DNA of 64,000 bases from Lelliottia sp. WAP21. Its GTDB lineage: Bacteria; Pseudomonadota; Gammaproteobacteria; Enterobacterales; Enterobacteriaceae. The stretch spans positions 1-64,000 of the forward strand of contig NZ_JAIWPG020000010.1 of NCBI RefSeq assembly GCF_020532665.2, written 5' to 3'. The notes beneath the pieces were generated by a model. That model had not been told where the DNA came from. It searched no databases and saw only the letters and a program-made list of their open reading frames with translations. The translations under genes were made by a program, and so were the position numbers. This document shows positions 55,312 through 64,000 of the stretch, one piece after another; positions within the stretch are counted from its first letter, which is position 1; each line of letters starts with the position of its first letter.

Positions 55312-56565
55312 ATGTGTGATCAGCACCATGCCGACCGGCATATATTATGTTCACAATGCGACATGCTGGTGGCGTTGCCCGAGCTTGAACGCGGACATAA
55401 GGCGGCATGCCCGCGCTGCGGGGCAACGCTGACGACAGAGTGGGACGCGCCAAGGCAGCGTCCCACTGCTTATGCGATTGCAGCGCTGTTTATGCTGCTT
55501 TTATCCAACCTCTTTCCTTTCATCTATATGAAAGTAGGGGGGATCACAAGCCAGGTTGATCTGCTTGAAATACCTGGTGTCATGTTCTCAGAGGATTACG
55601 CCAGCCTCGGGACCTTTTTCCTTCTCTTTGTTCAAATCGTGCCAGCATGTTGTCTGGTCATTATTTTGCTGTTAGTGAACCGCGTCCAGATGCCAGTGAC
55701 GCTTAAAATCAAACTTGCCCGGATTCTGTTTCAGCTAAAGAGCTGGGGCATGGCTGAGATTTTTCTTGCCGGCATTCTGGTGAGCTTTGTCAAGCTGATG
55801 GCCTATGGCGACGTCGGGATTGGCAGCAGCTTTGTGCCCTGGTGCCTTTATTGTGTTCTCCAGCTTCGGGCCTTCCAGTGCGTGGACAGGCGTTGGGCGT
55901 GGGAGGATATTGCGCCTGCCCCATTATTGCCCAGGACGGTGAAAGTGGGCGTGCCGGGGATACGTCAAGGGCTGCGTTCCTGTTCATGCTGCACGGCCGT
56001 TTTGCCTGCCGAGCTGGAAGTGTGTCCGCGCTGCGGTACAAAAGGGCACGTACGCCGTAAAAATAGCCTGCAATGGACAATGGCCTTGCTGGTGACGTCC
56101 ATCATGCTTTACCTGCCCGCGAATATTTTGCCCATTATGATCACCGACCTGCTCGGCGATAAGATGCCGTCCACGATCCTCGCGGGTGTCGTTTTGCTGT
56201 GGGGGGAGGGTTCGTATCCGGTAGCGGGGGTCATTTTTATCGCCAGTATCATGGTGCCGACACTTAAAATGATTGCGATTGCCTGGCTGTGTTGGGATGC
56301 AAAAGGCCACGGCAAACGCGACAGTGAACGCATGCATCTGATTTATGAAGTTGTTGAGTTTGTGGGGCGCTGGTCAATGATTGACGTCTTTGTTATTGCC
56401 GTTCTCTCTGCACTTGTGCGCATTGGAGGACTGATGAGTATTTATCCCGCATTGGGTGCGCTGATGTTTGCGTTGGTCGTTATTATGACGATGTTTGCCG
56501 CCCTGACCTTCGATCCACGTTTATCGTGGGATCGTGAGCCAGAGCCAAGCCATGAGGAAGAGTAA
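55312..56565 (+). CDS. pqiA: Intermembrane transport protein PqiA
   Basis: Inner-membrane component of the Pqi lipid-transport system. The 417 residues have two homologous halves, each starting with a zinc-ribbon-like cysteine set (C13, C16, C33, C36; later CSCC ... CPRC) and followed by about four membrane helices. Induced by paraquat via SoxRS in E. coli; the promoter would lie inside uup. Four bases separate its stop from the pqiB start. Confidence 0.94.
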   Translation: MCDQHHADRHILCSQCDMLVALPELERGHKAACPRCGATLTTEWDAPRQRPTAYAIAALFMLLLSNLFPFIYMKVGGITSQVDLLEIPGVMFSEDYASLGTFFLLFVQIVPACCLVIILLLVNRVQMPVTLKIKLARILFQLKSWGMAEIFLAGILVSFVKLMAYGDVGIGSSFVPWCLYCVLQLRAFQCVDRRWAWEDIAPAPLLPRTVKVGVPGIRQGLRSCSCCTAVLPAELEVCPRCGTKGHVRRKNSLQWTMALLVTSIMLYLPANILPIMITDLLGDKMPSTILAGVVLLWGEGSYPVAGVIFIASIMVPTLKMIAIAWLCWDAKGHGKRDSERMHLIYEVVEFVGRWSMIDVFVIAVLSALVRIGGLMSIYPALGALMFALVVIMTMFAALTFDPRLSWDREPEPSHEEE

Positions 56566-56569
56566 GAGC

Positions 56570-58207
56570 ATGGAAAATAAGAGTGGAGAGGCGAAAGTGC
56601 AGAAGGTCAGAAACTGGTCACCGGTGTGGATTTTCCCCATCGTGACCGCTCTGATCGGCGCATGGATCCTGTTTTATCATTACAGTCATCAGGGACCTGA
56701 AGTGACGCTTATCACCACCAACGCAGAGGGCATCGAAGGCGGGAAAACCACCATCAAAAGCCGCAGCGTGGATGTAGGCGTGGTGGAAAGTGCCACCCTG
56801 ACAGACGATCTGACGCATGTTGAAATCAAAGCGCGGCTCAATGCGGGCATGGAAAAACTGCTGCATAACGACTCCGTGTTTTGGGTGGTGAAACCGCAGG
56901 TGGGACGAGAAGGGATCAGTGGTTTAGGAACGTTGCTTTCCGGTGCCTATATAGAACTGCAGCCCGGAACAAAAGGTAGCCAGCCAGGTCAGTATCAACT
57001 GCTTGATGCCCCGCCGTTAGCACCGCCTGATGCGAAGGGGATCCGCGTGATCCTCGATAGCAAGAAAGCAGGGCAGCTGAGTCCGGGCGATCCCGTTCTG
57101 TTCCGTGGCTACCGTGTAGGGTCAGTTGAGACCAGCACCTTCGATGCGCAGAAACGCACCATTAGCTACCAGCTCTTTATCAACGCGCCAAACGATCGTC
57201 TGGTCACCAGCAACGTCCGTTTCTGGAAAGACAGCGGTATTGCAGTGGATCTGACCTCGGCCGGGATGCGCGTTGAAATGGGTTCATTGACCACGCTGTT
57301 TGGCGGTGGGGTCAGTTTTGATGTGCCGGAAGGGGTCGATCTTGGCCAGCCGGTGGCGGAGAAAACCCCCTTCCGCTTGTTTGACGACCAGAAGAGCATT
57401 CAGGATGCGCTTTACACCGACCATATCGATTACCTGATGTTCTTCAAAGATTCCGTGCGCGGCCTTCAACCTGGCGCGCCGGTGGAGTTCCGTGGAATAC
57501 GTCTGGGAACCGTGGGTCAGGTGCCGTTCTTCGTGCCGGGACTTAAGCAGATGCTGGATGATGATTACCGCATACCGGTGCTTATTCGCATCGAACCAGA
57601 ACGGTTAATTAATCAAATTGGCGTGAATGAGGACATTGGTGCGCACATTAATGAACTGATGAATCGCGGCCTGCGCGGATCGCTCAAGACCGGTAACCTG
57701 GTCACCGGCGCGCTTTATGTGGATATGGATTTCTATCCGAAAGCGCCTCCGATAACGGGCGTCCGTGAGTTTGGTGGTTTTAAAATTATCCCAACCATGA
57801 GCAGCGGACTGGCCCAAATCCAGCAGCGCCTGATGGAAACGCTGGATAAAATTAACAATCTGCCATTGAATCCGATGCTTGAACAGGCAACGAATTCGCT
57901 TAGCGAAAGCCAGGCAACTATGCGTCGTCTGCAAACCACGCTGGATAATATCAATAAGATCACGGCTAATCAGTCTATGCAGCAACTCCCACAGGATATG
58001 CAGAAAACGCTGCGTGAACTGAACCGGAGTATGCAGGGCTTCCAGCCAGGCTCTGCGGCTTATAACAAGATGGTGGCGGATATGCAGCGCCTGGATCAGG
58101 TCTTGCGTGAACTGCAGCCTGTCCTGAAAACGCTGAATGAGAAGAGCAACGCGCTGGTATTTGAAGCGAAGGACAAAAAAGATCCTGAGCCGAAGAGGGC
58201 AAAATAA
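56570..58207 (+). CDS. pqiB: MCE-domain tunnel protein PqiB
   Basis: Forms a hexameric, syringe-like channel spanning the periplasm for lipid transfer. The correct start is 56570 (MENKSGEAKVQKV), just after the pqiA stop. The frame from 56534 overlaps pqiA. It gives 545 residues, with one N-terminal membrane helix (about 20-37) and three MCE domains (about 43-135, 160-220 and 280-370). The long C-terminal helices (from about 430) build the needle. Its stop shares one base with pqiC (TAATG). Confidence 0.95.
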   Translation: MENKSGEAKVQKVRNWSPVWIFPIVTALIGAWILFYHYSHQGPEVTLITTNAEGIEGGKTTIKSRSVDVGVVESATLTDDLTHVEIKARLNAGMEKLLHNDSVFWVVKPQVGREGISGLGTLLSGAYIELQPGTKGSQPGQYQLLDAPPLAPPDAKGIRVILDSKKAGQLSPGDPVLFRGYRVGSVETSTFDAQKRTISYQLFINAPNDRLVTSNVRFWKDSGIAVDLTSAGMRVEMGSLTTLFGGGVSFDVPEGVDLGQPVAEKTPFRLFDDQKSIQDALYTDHIDYLMFFKDSVRGLQPGAPVEFRGIRLGTVGQVPFFVPGLKQMLDDDYRIPVLIRIEPERLINQIGVNEDIGAHINELMNRGLRGSLKTGNLVTGALYVDMDFYPKAPPITGVREFGGFKIIPTMSSGLAQIQQRLMETLDKINNLPLNPMLEQATNSLSESQATMRRLQTTLDNINKITANQSMQQLPQDMQKTLRELNRSMQGFQPGSAAYNKMVADMQRLDQVLRELQPVLKTLNEKSNALVFEAKDKKDPEPKRAK

Positions 58208-58773
58208 TGAAACATTGGCTATTAATCGTCGGAGCAGTGGTATTAACCGCCTGTAGTTCAGGCAGTGACAATAAAAGTTACTACCAGCTGCCGATGTCCG
58301 CCCAGGCGGGCGGACAAACGACGGCCACGCAGGGAAATCGACTGTTATGGGTTGAACAGGTTTCGGTGCCAGATTCTCTGGCCGGAAATGGCGTGGTTTA
58401 TCAGACCAGCGACGTGCAGTATGTCATCGCGAATAACAATCTCTGGGCCAGCCCGCTGGATCAGCAGTTGCGTAATTCGCTGGTGGCGAATCTCAGCAGT
58501 CAGTTGCCTGGCTGGGTCGTGGCGTCTCAACCGCTGGGTAGCGAGCAGGACACGCTTAACGTTAACGTCACGGGGTTTCACGGACGTTACGATGGCAGGG
58601 TAGTGATAAGCGGTGAATGGCTTCTGAATCATCAGGGGCAGCTGATTAAGCGCCCGTTCCATCTTGAGCTCAAACAGCAGCAGGATGGATATGATGAGAT
58701 GGTCAAGATGTTGGCACAAGGCTGGGCGCAGGAGTCAGCCAGCATAGCGAAAGAAATTTCACGCATGCCATAA
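58207..58773 (+). CDS. pqiC: Outer-membrane lipoprotein PqiC
   Basis: ABC-type-transport auxiliary lipoprotein (formerly YmbA) that anchors the PqiB needle at the outer membrane. The 188 residues have a lipobox LTAC with the acylated cysteine C16, followed by SSGSDNK with no Asp at +2, so outer-membrane sorting is expected. Last gene of pqiABC, followed by a terminator. Confidence 0.94.
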   Translation: MKHWLLIVGAVVLTACSSGSDNKSYYQLPMSAQAGGQTTATQGNRLLWVEQVSVPDSLAGNGVVYQTSDVQYVIANNNLWASPLDQQLRNSLVANLSSQLPGWVVASQPLGSEQDTLNVNVTGFHGRYDGRVVISGEWLLNHQGQLIKRPFHLELKQQQDGYDEMVKMLAQGWAQESASIAKEISRMP

Positions 58774-58792
58774 GTAAAATTCATCACTAAAG

Positions 58793-58829
58793 ACCGCATC
58801 CCGCGTTTCGCTGGCTGCGGTTTTTTTTT
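58793..58829 (+). terminator. Terminator of pqiABC
   Basis: ACCGCA / TGCGGT arms around an imperfectly paired GC-rich centre, followed by nine T. Confidence 0.8.
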
Positions 58830-59027
58830 GCCATGGATATCAGGTTGATACCTGTGCCAGCTCACACTCTTTGTACAAATGATATTCTGACTAGCTCACA
58901 AATATGACATTGGCGTGAATTTTGCGCATTGACGATGCCATCGATTCGGGTTATTCGTTAACTGTGCTTGCATGTTTTGCAACCACTGTTTTCTTTCCAC
59001 CAGACCAAAGAATGAGGGAAACGAGGC

Positions 59028-59195
59028 ATGAAGAGACAGAAACGAGATCGCCTGGAACGGGCGCACCAACGTGGATACCAGGCTGGCATCGCCGGACGCT
59101 CAAAAGAAATGTGTCCTTACCAGACGTTGAACCAAAGATCATACTGGTTAGGAGGCTGGCGAGAAGCCATTGGGGATAGGGTACTACTTGCGTGA
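59028..59195 (+). CDS. rmf: Ribosome modulation factor
   Basis: Small basic protein of 55 residues (MKRQKRDRLERAHQRGY...) that binds the 30S subunit and drives 70S ribosomes into inactive 100S dimers in stationary phase. Conserved along its length with K-12 RMF; only the last residues differ (IGDRVLLA). The ATG is preceded by GAGG-like sequence (ACGAGGC). Placed between pqiC and fabA, as in E. coli. The 254-base upstream gap should hold its ppGpp-dependent promoter, which I could not assign. Confidence 0.95.
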   Translation: MKRQKRDRLERAHQRGYQAGIAGRSKEMCPYQTLNQRSYWLGGWREAIGDRVLLA

Positions 59196-59212
59196 CACGT
59201 CTCTTTAAAACA

Positions 59213-59238
59213 GAAACCTCCGCATCGCGGAGGTTTCG
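59213..59238. terminator. Terminator between rmf and fabA
   Basis: Perfect stem GAAACCTCCGC / GCGGAGGTTTC with a two-base loop, between convergent genes. T-rich sequence follows on the minus strand (TGTTTTAAAG), less so on the plus. Confidence 0.75.
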
Positions 59239-59263
59239 CCTGAAAAGCCCGGTTACAGCCTAA

Positions 59264-59782
59264 TCAGAATGCTGAAGTGTCCTGGAACAGACCCACCTTC
59301 AGATCGCTTGCAGTATAAATCACACGACCATCAACCAGCACTTCTCCATCCGCCAGACCCATCACCAGACGACGGTTCACAATGCGTTTGAAGTGAATAC
59401 GGTAGGTGACTTTCTTCGCGGAAGGGAGAACCTGACCGGTGAATTTCACTTCGCCGACGCCCAGCGCACGGCCTTTGCCTTCGCCGCCCAGCCAGCCTAA
59501 GTAGAAACCAACCAGCTGCCACATCGCATCCAGACCCAGGCAACCAGGCATAACAGGATCGCCGATGAAGTGGCAACCAAAGAACCACAGGTCCGGGTTG
59601 ATATCGAGTTCCGCTTCTACATAACCCTTGTCAAAGTTGCCGCCGGTTTCGGTCATTTTCACGACACGGTCCATCATCAGCATGCTAGGGGCTGGTAACT
59701 GTGGGCCTTTAGCGCCAAACAGTTCACCGCGACCAGAGGCAAGAAGATCTTCTTTTGTATAGGATTCGCGTTTATCTACCAT
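59264..59782 (-). CDS. fabA: 3-hydroxydecanoyl-ACP dehydratase/isomerase
   Basis: Introduces the cis double bond for unsaturated fatty acid synthesis by isomerising trans-2- to cis-3-decenoyl-ACP, with FabB downstream in the pathway. The 172 residues match K-12. The active-site pair is H71 and D85 in [20 protein letters not shown]. Preceded by adjacent FabR and FadR operators, so FadR activation and FabR repression are predicted. lonH lies upstream on the same strand. Confidence 0.97.
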   Translation of the reverse strand: MVDKRESYTKEDLLASGRGELFGAKGPQLPAPSMLMMDRVVKMTETGGNFDKGYVEAELDINPDLWFFGCHFIGDPVMPGCLGLDAMWQLVGFYLGWLGGEGKGRALGVGEVKFTGQVLPSAKKVTYRIHFKRIVNRRLVMGLADGEVLVDGRVIYTASDLKVGLFQDTSAF

Positions 59783-59820
59783 GTTCTCAGTAAGCCTTAT
59801 TTTAGTGAAGCACGCAGGAT

Positions 59821-59838
59821 AGCTAACACGTGTACGCT
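59821..59838 (-). promoter_or_regulatory. FabR operator of fabA
   Basis: Minus-strand AGCGTACACGTGTTAGCT closely matches the FabR palindrome AGCGTACA-NN-TGTTCGCT, about 40-55 bases before the fabA start. Confidence 0.85.
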
Positions 59839-59839
59839 G

Positions 59840-59856
59840 AACAAGTCCGATCAGTT
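59840..59856 (-). promoter_or_regulatory. FadR operator of fabA
   Basis: Minus-strand AACTGATCGGACTTGTT closely matches the FadR consensus (AACTGGTCNGACCNGTT). It overlaps the stop codon of lonH and sits one base upstream of the FabR box, the activating position known in E. coli. Confidence 0.85.
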
Positions 59857-61611
59857 AGGATTAAACCAACCGAGCCAGCGCAACGGCCATGGATAACGAT
59901 GACGAGCATCCTGTTGCATTGCCTGGGCAATACGTTCCTGGATAGTCTGCATCAGTGTTGTTTGGCCTTCTGCATCCCAGACCAGGTTCGTCAGTAAGGG
60001 AAGTGCATCCGTAATGTCTTCGATTGCCCAGATAGTGAATTGTTCAGCTTCCACTGCATCAAGTATATTCTGGCTCAGGCTAAGATGGCGCGCATTTGGG
60101 GCAGGAATAATAACCCCTTGTTTACCGCTTAAGCCACGCTGCTGGCAGATCGTGAAGAACCCTTCGATTTTTTCATTCAGACCGCCCACAGGCTGCGCAC
60201 GACCAAACTGATCCACCGAACCGGTGATCGCGATATTCTGATTCACCGGCACATCAGCAAGCGCACTGATTAAGGCACACAGCTCAGCCATTGAGGCGCT
60301 GTCACCGTCGACTTCGCTGTAGGACTGTTCAAAGGTTAACGAGGCAGAAAAAGGAATTTGCTGCTCTAACTGAAGCTGCGACATCAGGAAGGCCTGCATG
60401 ATCATCATGCCTTTGGCGTGGATGTTGCCACCCAGCTCGGCCTTCCGTTCGATATCGGTGAATTCACCGTCGCCAATATGCACGACGCAACTGATTCGCG
60501 AAGGTTCGCCAAAGGCGCGGGGATGCCCCGGAAACTCGATCACCGACAGGGCATTGATTTGCCCCACACGTTCGCCTTCGGTCTCCACCAGAATCTGTTC
60601 AAGCAGAATCTCATCCTGCATGCGATCGGCAAGATAGCCTTCACGCCATTCGCGCTGGGCCAGCATTTGCACATACTGTTCGCCGGTAAAGATTCCTTCA
60701 CCGCTAATGACACCGACTTCACGCAGTTGTTTGCTGAGCCAAAGTGGACATAGCGGCAACGTTTCTTGATCGCCGGTATAGCGAACGGCCTCTCGGATCA
60801 GGCTGGGCCAGGCATCGGCGGCGGGCGTTGGCAGATTATAACGCTCGGCAATCGCCAGCACCCACTGACACCATTGCGCCATATCATCGGCATCGGCAAT
60901 TTGAATGTTGTCTTCAAATTCAGTGTATACCGCCTGTTCGGCTAACTCTGGCTCCATCTCCTGGAAATCCGCCAGCGATTCGCGATCGCCCGTCAGCACC
61001 ACTTTCAGCGACACGGGCATAGAGGGCACAGACACCGGCAATGGACGCGATTCGTCATAAGCGACCCAGTCAAAACGCTGCTGGGCCACAATCGTTTTCA
61101 GGCGCATCCACAGCAATGGCTGGGCGAGGAGCGTGCGAAGCGAGATAACCAGAACGCCGCCGTTCGCCTTATGTACCAGGCCAGGATGTAAGGTCAGCTC
61201 GCCGTTGAACTGACGAAGGCAACCGAACAGTTGCTCCGCCTCGGCCCAGTTGGCGGTAACGATCTCACCGGCTGCGGCAAAACGGTCATCGGCCTCTTTG
61301 GCTGGCTCAAACGTAACATCATGTCCCGCGATATGGTACTGACCGCCAAAGACGGTATTGGGTTCCGGCTGAAGCTGGCGCATAGCATCGGCAATCAGCG
61401 CCAGGTATTCAGCTTCTTCCGGCGCTTTCAGCAACATGAAGGGGGAGGTTGTCCATGGACTTAACACCTGCTCAAGCGCGTAATGCAAACGCGGTTGCGT
61501 GTCGCTAAGTATGAAGTCGTGCTCTTTTGCGAGATCTGGCTGTGTAAAGTATTCCTGATAGCTTTCGGTATCCGGAACGAGGTCACGCCATGAGAGTTTC
61601 GTAATGGTCAA
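59851..61611 (-). CDS. lonH: Lon-like protease LonH (YcbZ)
   Basis: Protein of 586 residues with a C-terminal Lon-type (S16) proteolytic domain. The Ser-Lys dyad is S438 in [10 protein letters not shown] and K481 in [10 protein letters not shown]. The N-terminal part corresponds to a LonB-like ATPase region but shows no Walker A loop. The Walker-B-like [12 protein letters not shown] lacks the usual acidic residues, so ATP use is doubtful. Its physiological substrate is unknown. Divergent from matP (186-base gap). Its 3' end contains the fabA FadR site. Confidence 0.92.
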   Translation of the reverse strand: MTITKLSWRDLVPDTESYQEYFTQPDLAKEHDFILSDTQPRLHYALEQVLSPWTTSPFMLLKAPEEAEYLALIADAMRQLQPEPNTVFGGQYHIAGHDVTFEPAKEADDRFAAAGEIVTANWAEAEQLFGCLRQFNGELTLHPGLVHKANGGVLVISLRTLLAQPLLWMRLKTIVAQQRFDWVAYDESRPLPVSVPSMPVSLKVVLTGDRESLADFQEMEPELAEQAVYTEFEDNIQIADADDMAQWCQWVLAIAERYNLPTPAADAWPSLIREAVRYTGDQETLPLCPLWLSKQLREVGVISGEGIFTGEQYVQMLAQREWREGYLADRMQDEILLEQILVETEGERVGQINALSVIEFPGHPRAFGEPSRISCVVHIGDGEFTDIERKAELGGNIHAKGMMIMQAFLMSQLQLEQQIPFSASLTFEQSYSEVDGDSASMAELCALISALADVPVNQNIAITGSVDQFGRAQPVGGLNEKIEGFFTICQQRGLSGKQGVIIPAPNARHLSLSQNILDAVEAEQFTIWAIEDITDALPLLTNLVWDAEGQTTLMQTIQERIAQAMQQDARHRYPWPLRWLGWFNPN

Positions 61612-61797
61612 AGTTGATGTTTTTTAGTCAGATGTAAAACGGTGGATTATACCGCAAGCGAGAGACTCTGCCCATGCAGGAATCGGTATTAAAGCAGGGG
61701 AAAGCGGTGTAATGGTTCACAGGTTATGATTTCTTTTCAGCAGATTGGCAAAAAACTGATATTCTGAACAGAGTTACAAGGTAACGCTGAGATCGCG

Positions 61798-62250
61798 ATG
61801 AAATATCAACAACTGGAAAATCTCGAAAGCGGCTGGAAATGGAAGTACCTGGTTAAAAAGCACCGTGAAGGGGAGTTGATTACCTGTTACATCGAAGCCA
61901 GTGCTGCTAAAGAGGCCGTGGATTTACTGCTGACGCTTGAAAACGAGCCGGTGCAGGTTAACGGCTGGATTGAAAAACACATTAACCCTGCGCTGATGAA
62001 TCGCATGAAGCAAACCATTCGTGCGCGGCGGAAACGGCATTTCAATGCTGAGCATCAGCACACCCGTAAAAAATCTATCGATCTGGAATTTATGGTGTGG
62101 CAGCGATTAGCGGGGCTGGCACAGCGTCGTGGCAAAACGCTGTCAGAGACCATCGTGCAACTGATTGAAGATGCTGAACATAAAGAAAAGTATGCCAGTC
62201 AGATGTCGACGCTGAAGACAGACCTTCAGGCTCTACTTGGCAAAAAATAG
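61798..62250 (+). CDS. matP: Macrodomain Ter protein MatP
   Basis: DNA-binding organiser of the terminus region. It binds matS sites, excludes MukBEF from Ter, and links Ter to the divisome via ZapB. The 150 residues have an N-terminal helical bundle, a central ribbon-helix-helix DNA-binding part (about 85-120, [19 protein letters not shown]) and a C-terminal coiled coil. No matS site was noticed in the window. Followed by a terminator shared with ompA. Confidence 0.95.
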   Translation: MKYQQLENLESGWKWKYLVKKHREGELITCYIEASAAKEAVDLLLTLENEPVQVNGWIEKHINPALMNRMKQTIRARRKRHFNAEHQHTRKKSIDLEFMVWQRLAGLAQRRGKTLSETIVQLIEDAEHKEKYASQMSTLKTDLQALLGKK

Positions 62251-62274
62251 TCTGGCGCGTTTCTTCAGGCAATA

Positions 62275-62300
62275 AAAAACCCCGCATCGCGGGGTTTTTT
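62275..62300. terminator. Bidirectional terminator between matP and ompA
   Basis: Perfect stem AAAAAACCCCGC / GCGGGGTTTTTT with a two-base loop between convergent genes. Confidence 0.94.
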
Positions 62301-62316
62301 GTCAGACAGAGGTAAC

Positions 62317-63369
62317 TTATGCCGCAGGCTGAGTTACAACGTCTTTGATGCCTTTCACTTCGATCTCTACGCGACGATCTGGTGCCAGGCAATCGATCAG
62401 TGCAGCGCGAGGTTTCACGTTGTCACAGGTGTTGCCGGTAACTGGGTTAGATTCGCCCATACCACGTGGGGAGATCTTGTTAGCCGGGATACCTTTAGAG
62501 ATCAGGTAATCAACAACAGACTGAGCACGTTTCTCGGACAGACCCTGGTTGTAAGCGTCAGAACCGATACGGTCGGTGAAGCCCAGAACAACGACGTTAC
62601 CGTCTTTAGGATCCAGGTTGCTCAGCTGGGAATACAGCTGATCCAGTGCCTGCTGACCTTCTGGTTTCAGAGTCGCTTTGTTGAAGTTGAACAGAACATC
62701 AGACTTCAGAGTGAAGTGCTTGGTCTGTACTTCTGGAGCTGGAGCCGGTGCTGGAGCAACAACTGGTGCTGCTTCCTGCTGGCCGAAGCGGTAGGAAACA
62801 CCCACGCTCAGCATGCCGTTGTCAGGACGCACGCCAACGGTGTTACCGTCGCCGATGTTGTTAACCCACTGGTATTCCAGACGGGTAGCGATGTCGCGGG
62901 TCATTGCCCACTCTACGCCACCAGCGAATACTGGAGAAACGCCAGTGTCGTGGTCGTCGCCAGCTACACTGTTGCTGGAGTCAGCGCGCCATACCATGCC
63001 GCCCAGACGAGTGTACACGTCCAGATCGTCAGTTACTGGGTAACCCAGTTTAGCGGTCAGCTGTACGCCCTGAGCTTTGAATGCGCCATTAACGTTGTCG
63101 CCTTTGTATGGCATACGACCTAACCAGTCGTAACCCATTTCAAAACCAACATACGGGTTAACCTGATAGCCACCGAACGCACCTGCACCGAGCTGACTTT
63201 CGTGAGTCGGGCCGTCGTTGTTCAGAGAGCTGTTGTACCAGCCGGTGTCATGGAACTGAGACCAGCCCAGTTTACCACCTGCATACCAGGTATTATCTTT
63301 CGGAGCGGCCTGCGCTACGGTAGCGAAGCCAGCCAGTGCCACTGCAATCGCGATAGCTGTCTTTTTCAT
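62317..63369 (-). CDS. ompA: Outer-membrane protein A
   Basis: Abundant eight-strand beta-barrel protein tethering the outer membrane to peptidoglycan. The start at 63369 opens a 21-residue signal peptide ([21 protein letters not shown]); the frame from 63450 runs back into the mRNA leader. It gives 350 residues: barrel 22 to about 192, Pro-Ala hinge ([15 protein letters not shown]), and an OmpA-like peptidoglycan-binding domain with NFNKATL and LSEKRAQSV. The long 5' leader with GAGGCGCAAAAA before the ATG is the MicA-target type known in E. coli. Confidence 0.98.
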   Translation of the reverse strand: MKKTAIAIAVALAGFATVAQAAPKDNTWYAGGKLGWSQFHDTGWYNSSLNNDGPTHESQLGAGAFGGYQVNPYVGFEMGYDWLGRMPYKGDNVNGAFKAQGVQLTAKLGYPVTDDLDVYTRLGGMVWRADSSNSVAGDDHDTGVSPVFAGGVEWAMTRDIATRLEYQWVNNIGDGNTVGVRPDNGMLSVGVSYRFGQQEAAPVVAPAPAPAPEVQTKHFTLKSDVLFNFNKATLKPEGQQALDQLYSQLSNLDPKDGNVVVLGFTDRIGSDAYNQGLSEKRAQSVVDYLISKGIPANKISPRGMGESNPVTGNTCDNVKPRAALIDCLAPDRRVEIEVKGIKDVVTQPAA

Positions 63370-63501
63370 TTTTTGCGCCTCGTTATCATCCAAAAATCGC
63401 CATGAAATTCTCATTGAGACATCACGGTTAAATCCTTCACCGGGGGGCAACTCAAACTAGTAACTCTTCCGATATCTTCGGCTTAGGCCGAGCACCCCTG
63501 G

Positions 63502-63560
63502 CGATGTAAAGTCTACAACGTAGTTGGAAACTTACAAGTGTGAACTCCGTCAGGCATATG
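63502..63560 (-). promoter_or_regulatory. ompA promoter with CRP site
   Basis: On the minus strand the -10-like TAGACT (63510-63515) lies about 140 bases before the start codon. A CRP-type site with a good TCACA half lies at about 63537-63558. The sequence is almost identical to the E. coli ompA promoter as I remember it. 63370-63500 is the transcribed leader. 63561-63716 is AT-rich spacer after sulA with no gene seen. Confidence 0.7.
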
Positions 63561-63716
63561 AAAAAAAATTATCCGTATAGGGAATATTTAACATTCTGTG
63601 CGCGCATTTTATGCTTTAAAATTAATGGAAACCGCGCCACACAAGCCTTGTCGCATTTTTCTCTTACGGAACTAAAATCGAATTACAGGGTCAAAAAAAA
63701 TTCCAGGAAAAATCTT

Positions 63717-63750
63717 AAATTCACTCAATGATACAAATTTGAGTGAATTT
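63717..63750 (-). terminator. Inverted repeat at the end of sulA
   Basis: Perfect 12-bp arms AAATTCACTCAA / TTGAGTGAATTT around a ten-base loop. The 5' arm on the minus strand lies in the last codons of sulA, and the stop codon lies inside the 3' arm. A T-rich stretch follows on the minus strand, so it probably terminates sulA. Confidence 0.65.
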
Positions 63751-64000
63751 TTAACCCGTTTTGGTGTCCAGTGGCGTGAGGATCGAAACGAACCGGGCGC
63801 ATCATAAAGCCGATCGCATTACCTTCTTCAGCCGCTTCAGCCAGGCGAGCATGTTCCTCTTCCGTCACTTCTTCAGGCAGCCAGCCGATGACCACGCTGT
63901 AGTTCCCCGTGCGAAGCGCACGAATCATTGAATCAACGGTATCAAACGGCGACAGCTGACTCAGTTGCATGACTTTTGTCAGCGGCAGGCCCGCCGACTG
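63725..64000 (-). CDS. sulA: Cell division inhibitor SulA, 3' part
   Basis: SOS-induced inhibitor that blocks FtsZ polymerisation after DNA damage and is degraded by Lon. The frame is open to the window edge. The visible 91 residues ([18 protein letters not shown] ...) correspond to the C-terminal half of the roughly 169-residue protein. The internal Met at 63970 is not the start. The C-terminus HSNLYH is the Lon-recognition tail and is intact. The N-terminus and LexA box lie outside the window. Confidence 0.94.
   Translation of the reverse strand, partial: QSAGLPLTKVMQLSQLSPFDTVDSMIRALRTGNYSVVIGWLPEEVTEEEHARLAEAAEEGNAIGFMMRPVRFDPHATGHQNGLKIHSNLYH

Overview
The window is a contiguous piece of core chromosome from a member of the Enterobacteriaceae, most likely Enterobacter (E. 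cloacae complex) or a close relative such as Lelliottia or Leclercia. Nearly every gene can be recognised as the orthologue of an Escherichia coli K-12 gene, in the K-12 order (ycaD ... pflA-pflB-focA-ycaO ... serC-aroA-cmk-rpsA-ihfB ... msbA-lpxK ... mukFEB ... aspC-ompF-asnS-pncB-pepN-ssu-pyrD ... uup-pqiABC-rmf-fabA-lonH-matP-ompA-sulA). The OmpF-type porin looks more like OmpK35/OmpE35 than K-12 OmpF. This and a CigR-family gene between ycaD and pflA point away from E. coli. The genus is an inference from remembered family sequences, not from a search.

Layout. 1-2050: MFS transporter ycaD and a secreted CigR-like protein. 2050-8341 (minus): anaerobic pyruvate metabolism (pflA activase, pflB, formate channel focA) and ycaO. 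8469-14876: ycaP, serC-aroA (serine/B6/chorismate), cmk-rpsA, ihfB. 15090-22357: ycaI, msbA-lpxK (lipid A flipping and 4'-kinase), alkZ-type ycaQ, ycaR, kdsB (CMP-Kdo), so mostly LPS biogenesis. 22499-31511: ycbJ, elyC, cmoM and the MukFEB condensin. 31693-34910: ldtD, mepK, gloC; LdtD makes 3-3 peptidoglycan cross-links and MepK cuts them. 34982-40890 (minus): aspC, ompF, asnS, pncB. 41156-43768: pepN. 43853-48094 (minus): ssuEADCB alkanesulfonate use. 48342-53378: pyrD, zapC, ycbX, rlmKL. 53391-59195: uup, pqiABC, rmf. 59264-61611 (minus): fabA, lonH. 61798-64000: matP, ompA, and the 3' part of sulA cut by the window edge.

Regulatory sequence is well preserved. I can read an FNR box before focA, a NadR box before pncB, a PurR box before pyrD, adjacent FabR and FadR boxes before fabA (the FadR box overlaps the end of lonH), an OmpR/promoter region before ompF, a CRP-type box before serC and another before ompA, and many Rho-independent terminators. 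Several start codons were moved inward from the longest reading frame on homology and Shine-Dalgarno grounds (focA GTG, ycaO, cmk, ycaI, ycaR, cmoM, mukE, ldtD, asnS, pncB, ssuC, zapC, rlmKL, pqiB, ompA).

I see no prophage, insertion sequence, CRISPR array, tRNA, rRNA or defence island. Compared with remembered K-12 gene order, ycaM-ycaN-ycaK, ycaL and the elf/ycb fimbrial operon between ssuE and pyrD are absent. A two-part REP-like palindrome sits between pepN and ssuB. I found no convincing undescribed system. The least understood items are the CigR-like protein, YcaO without an obvious modification partner, YcbJ, YcaI and the degenerate Lon-like LonH.
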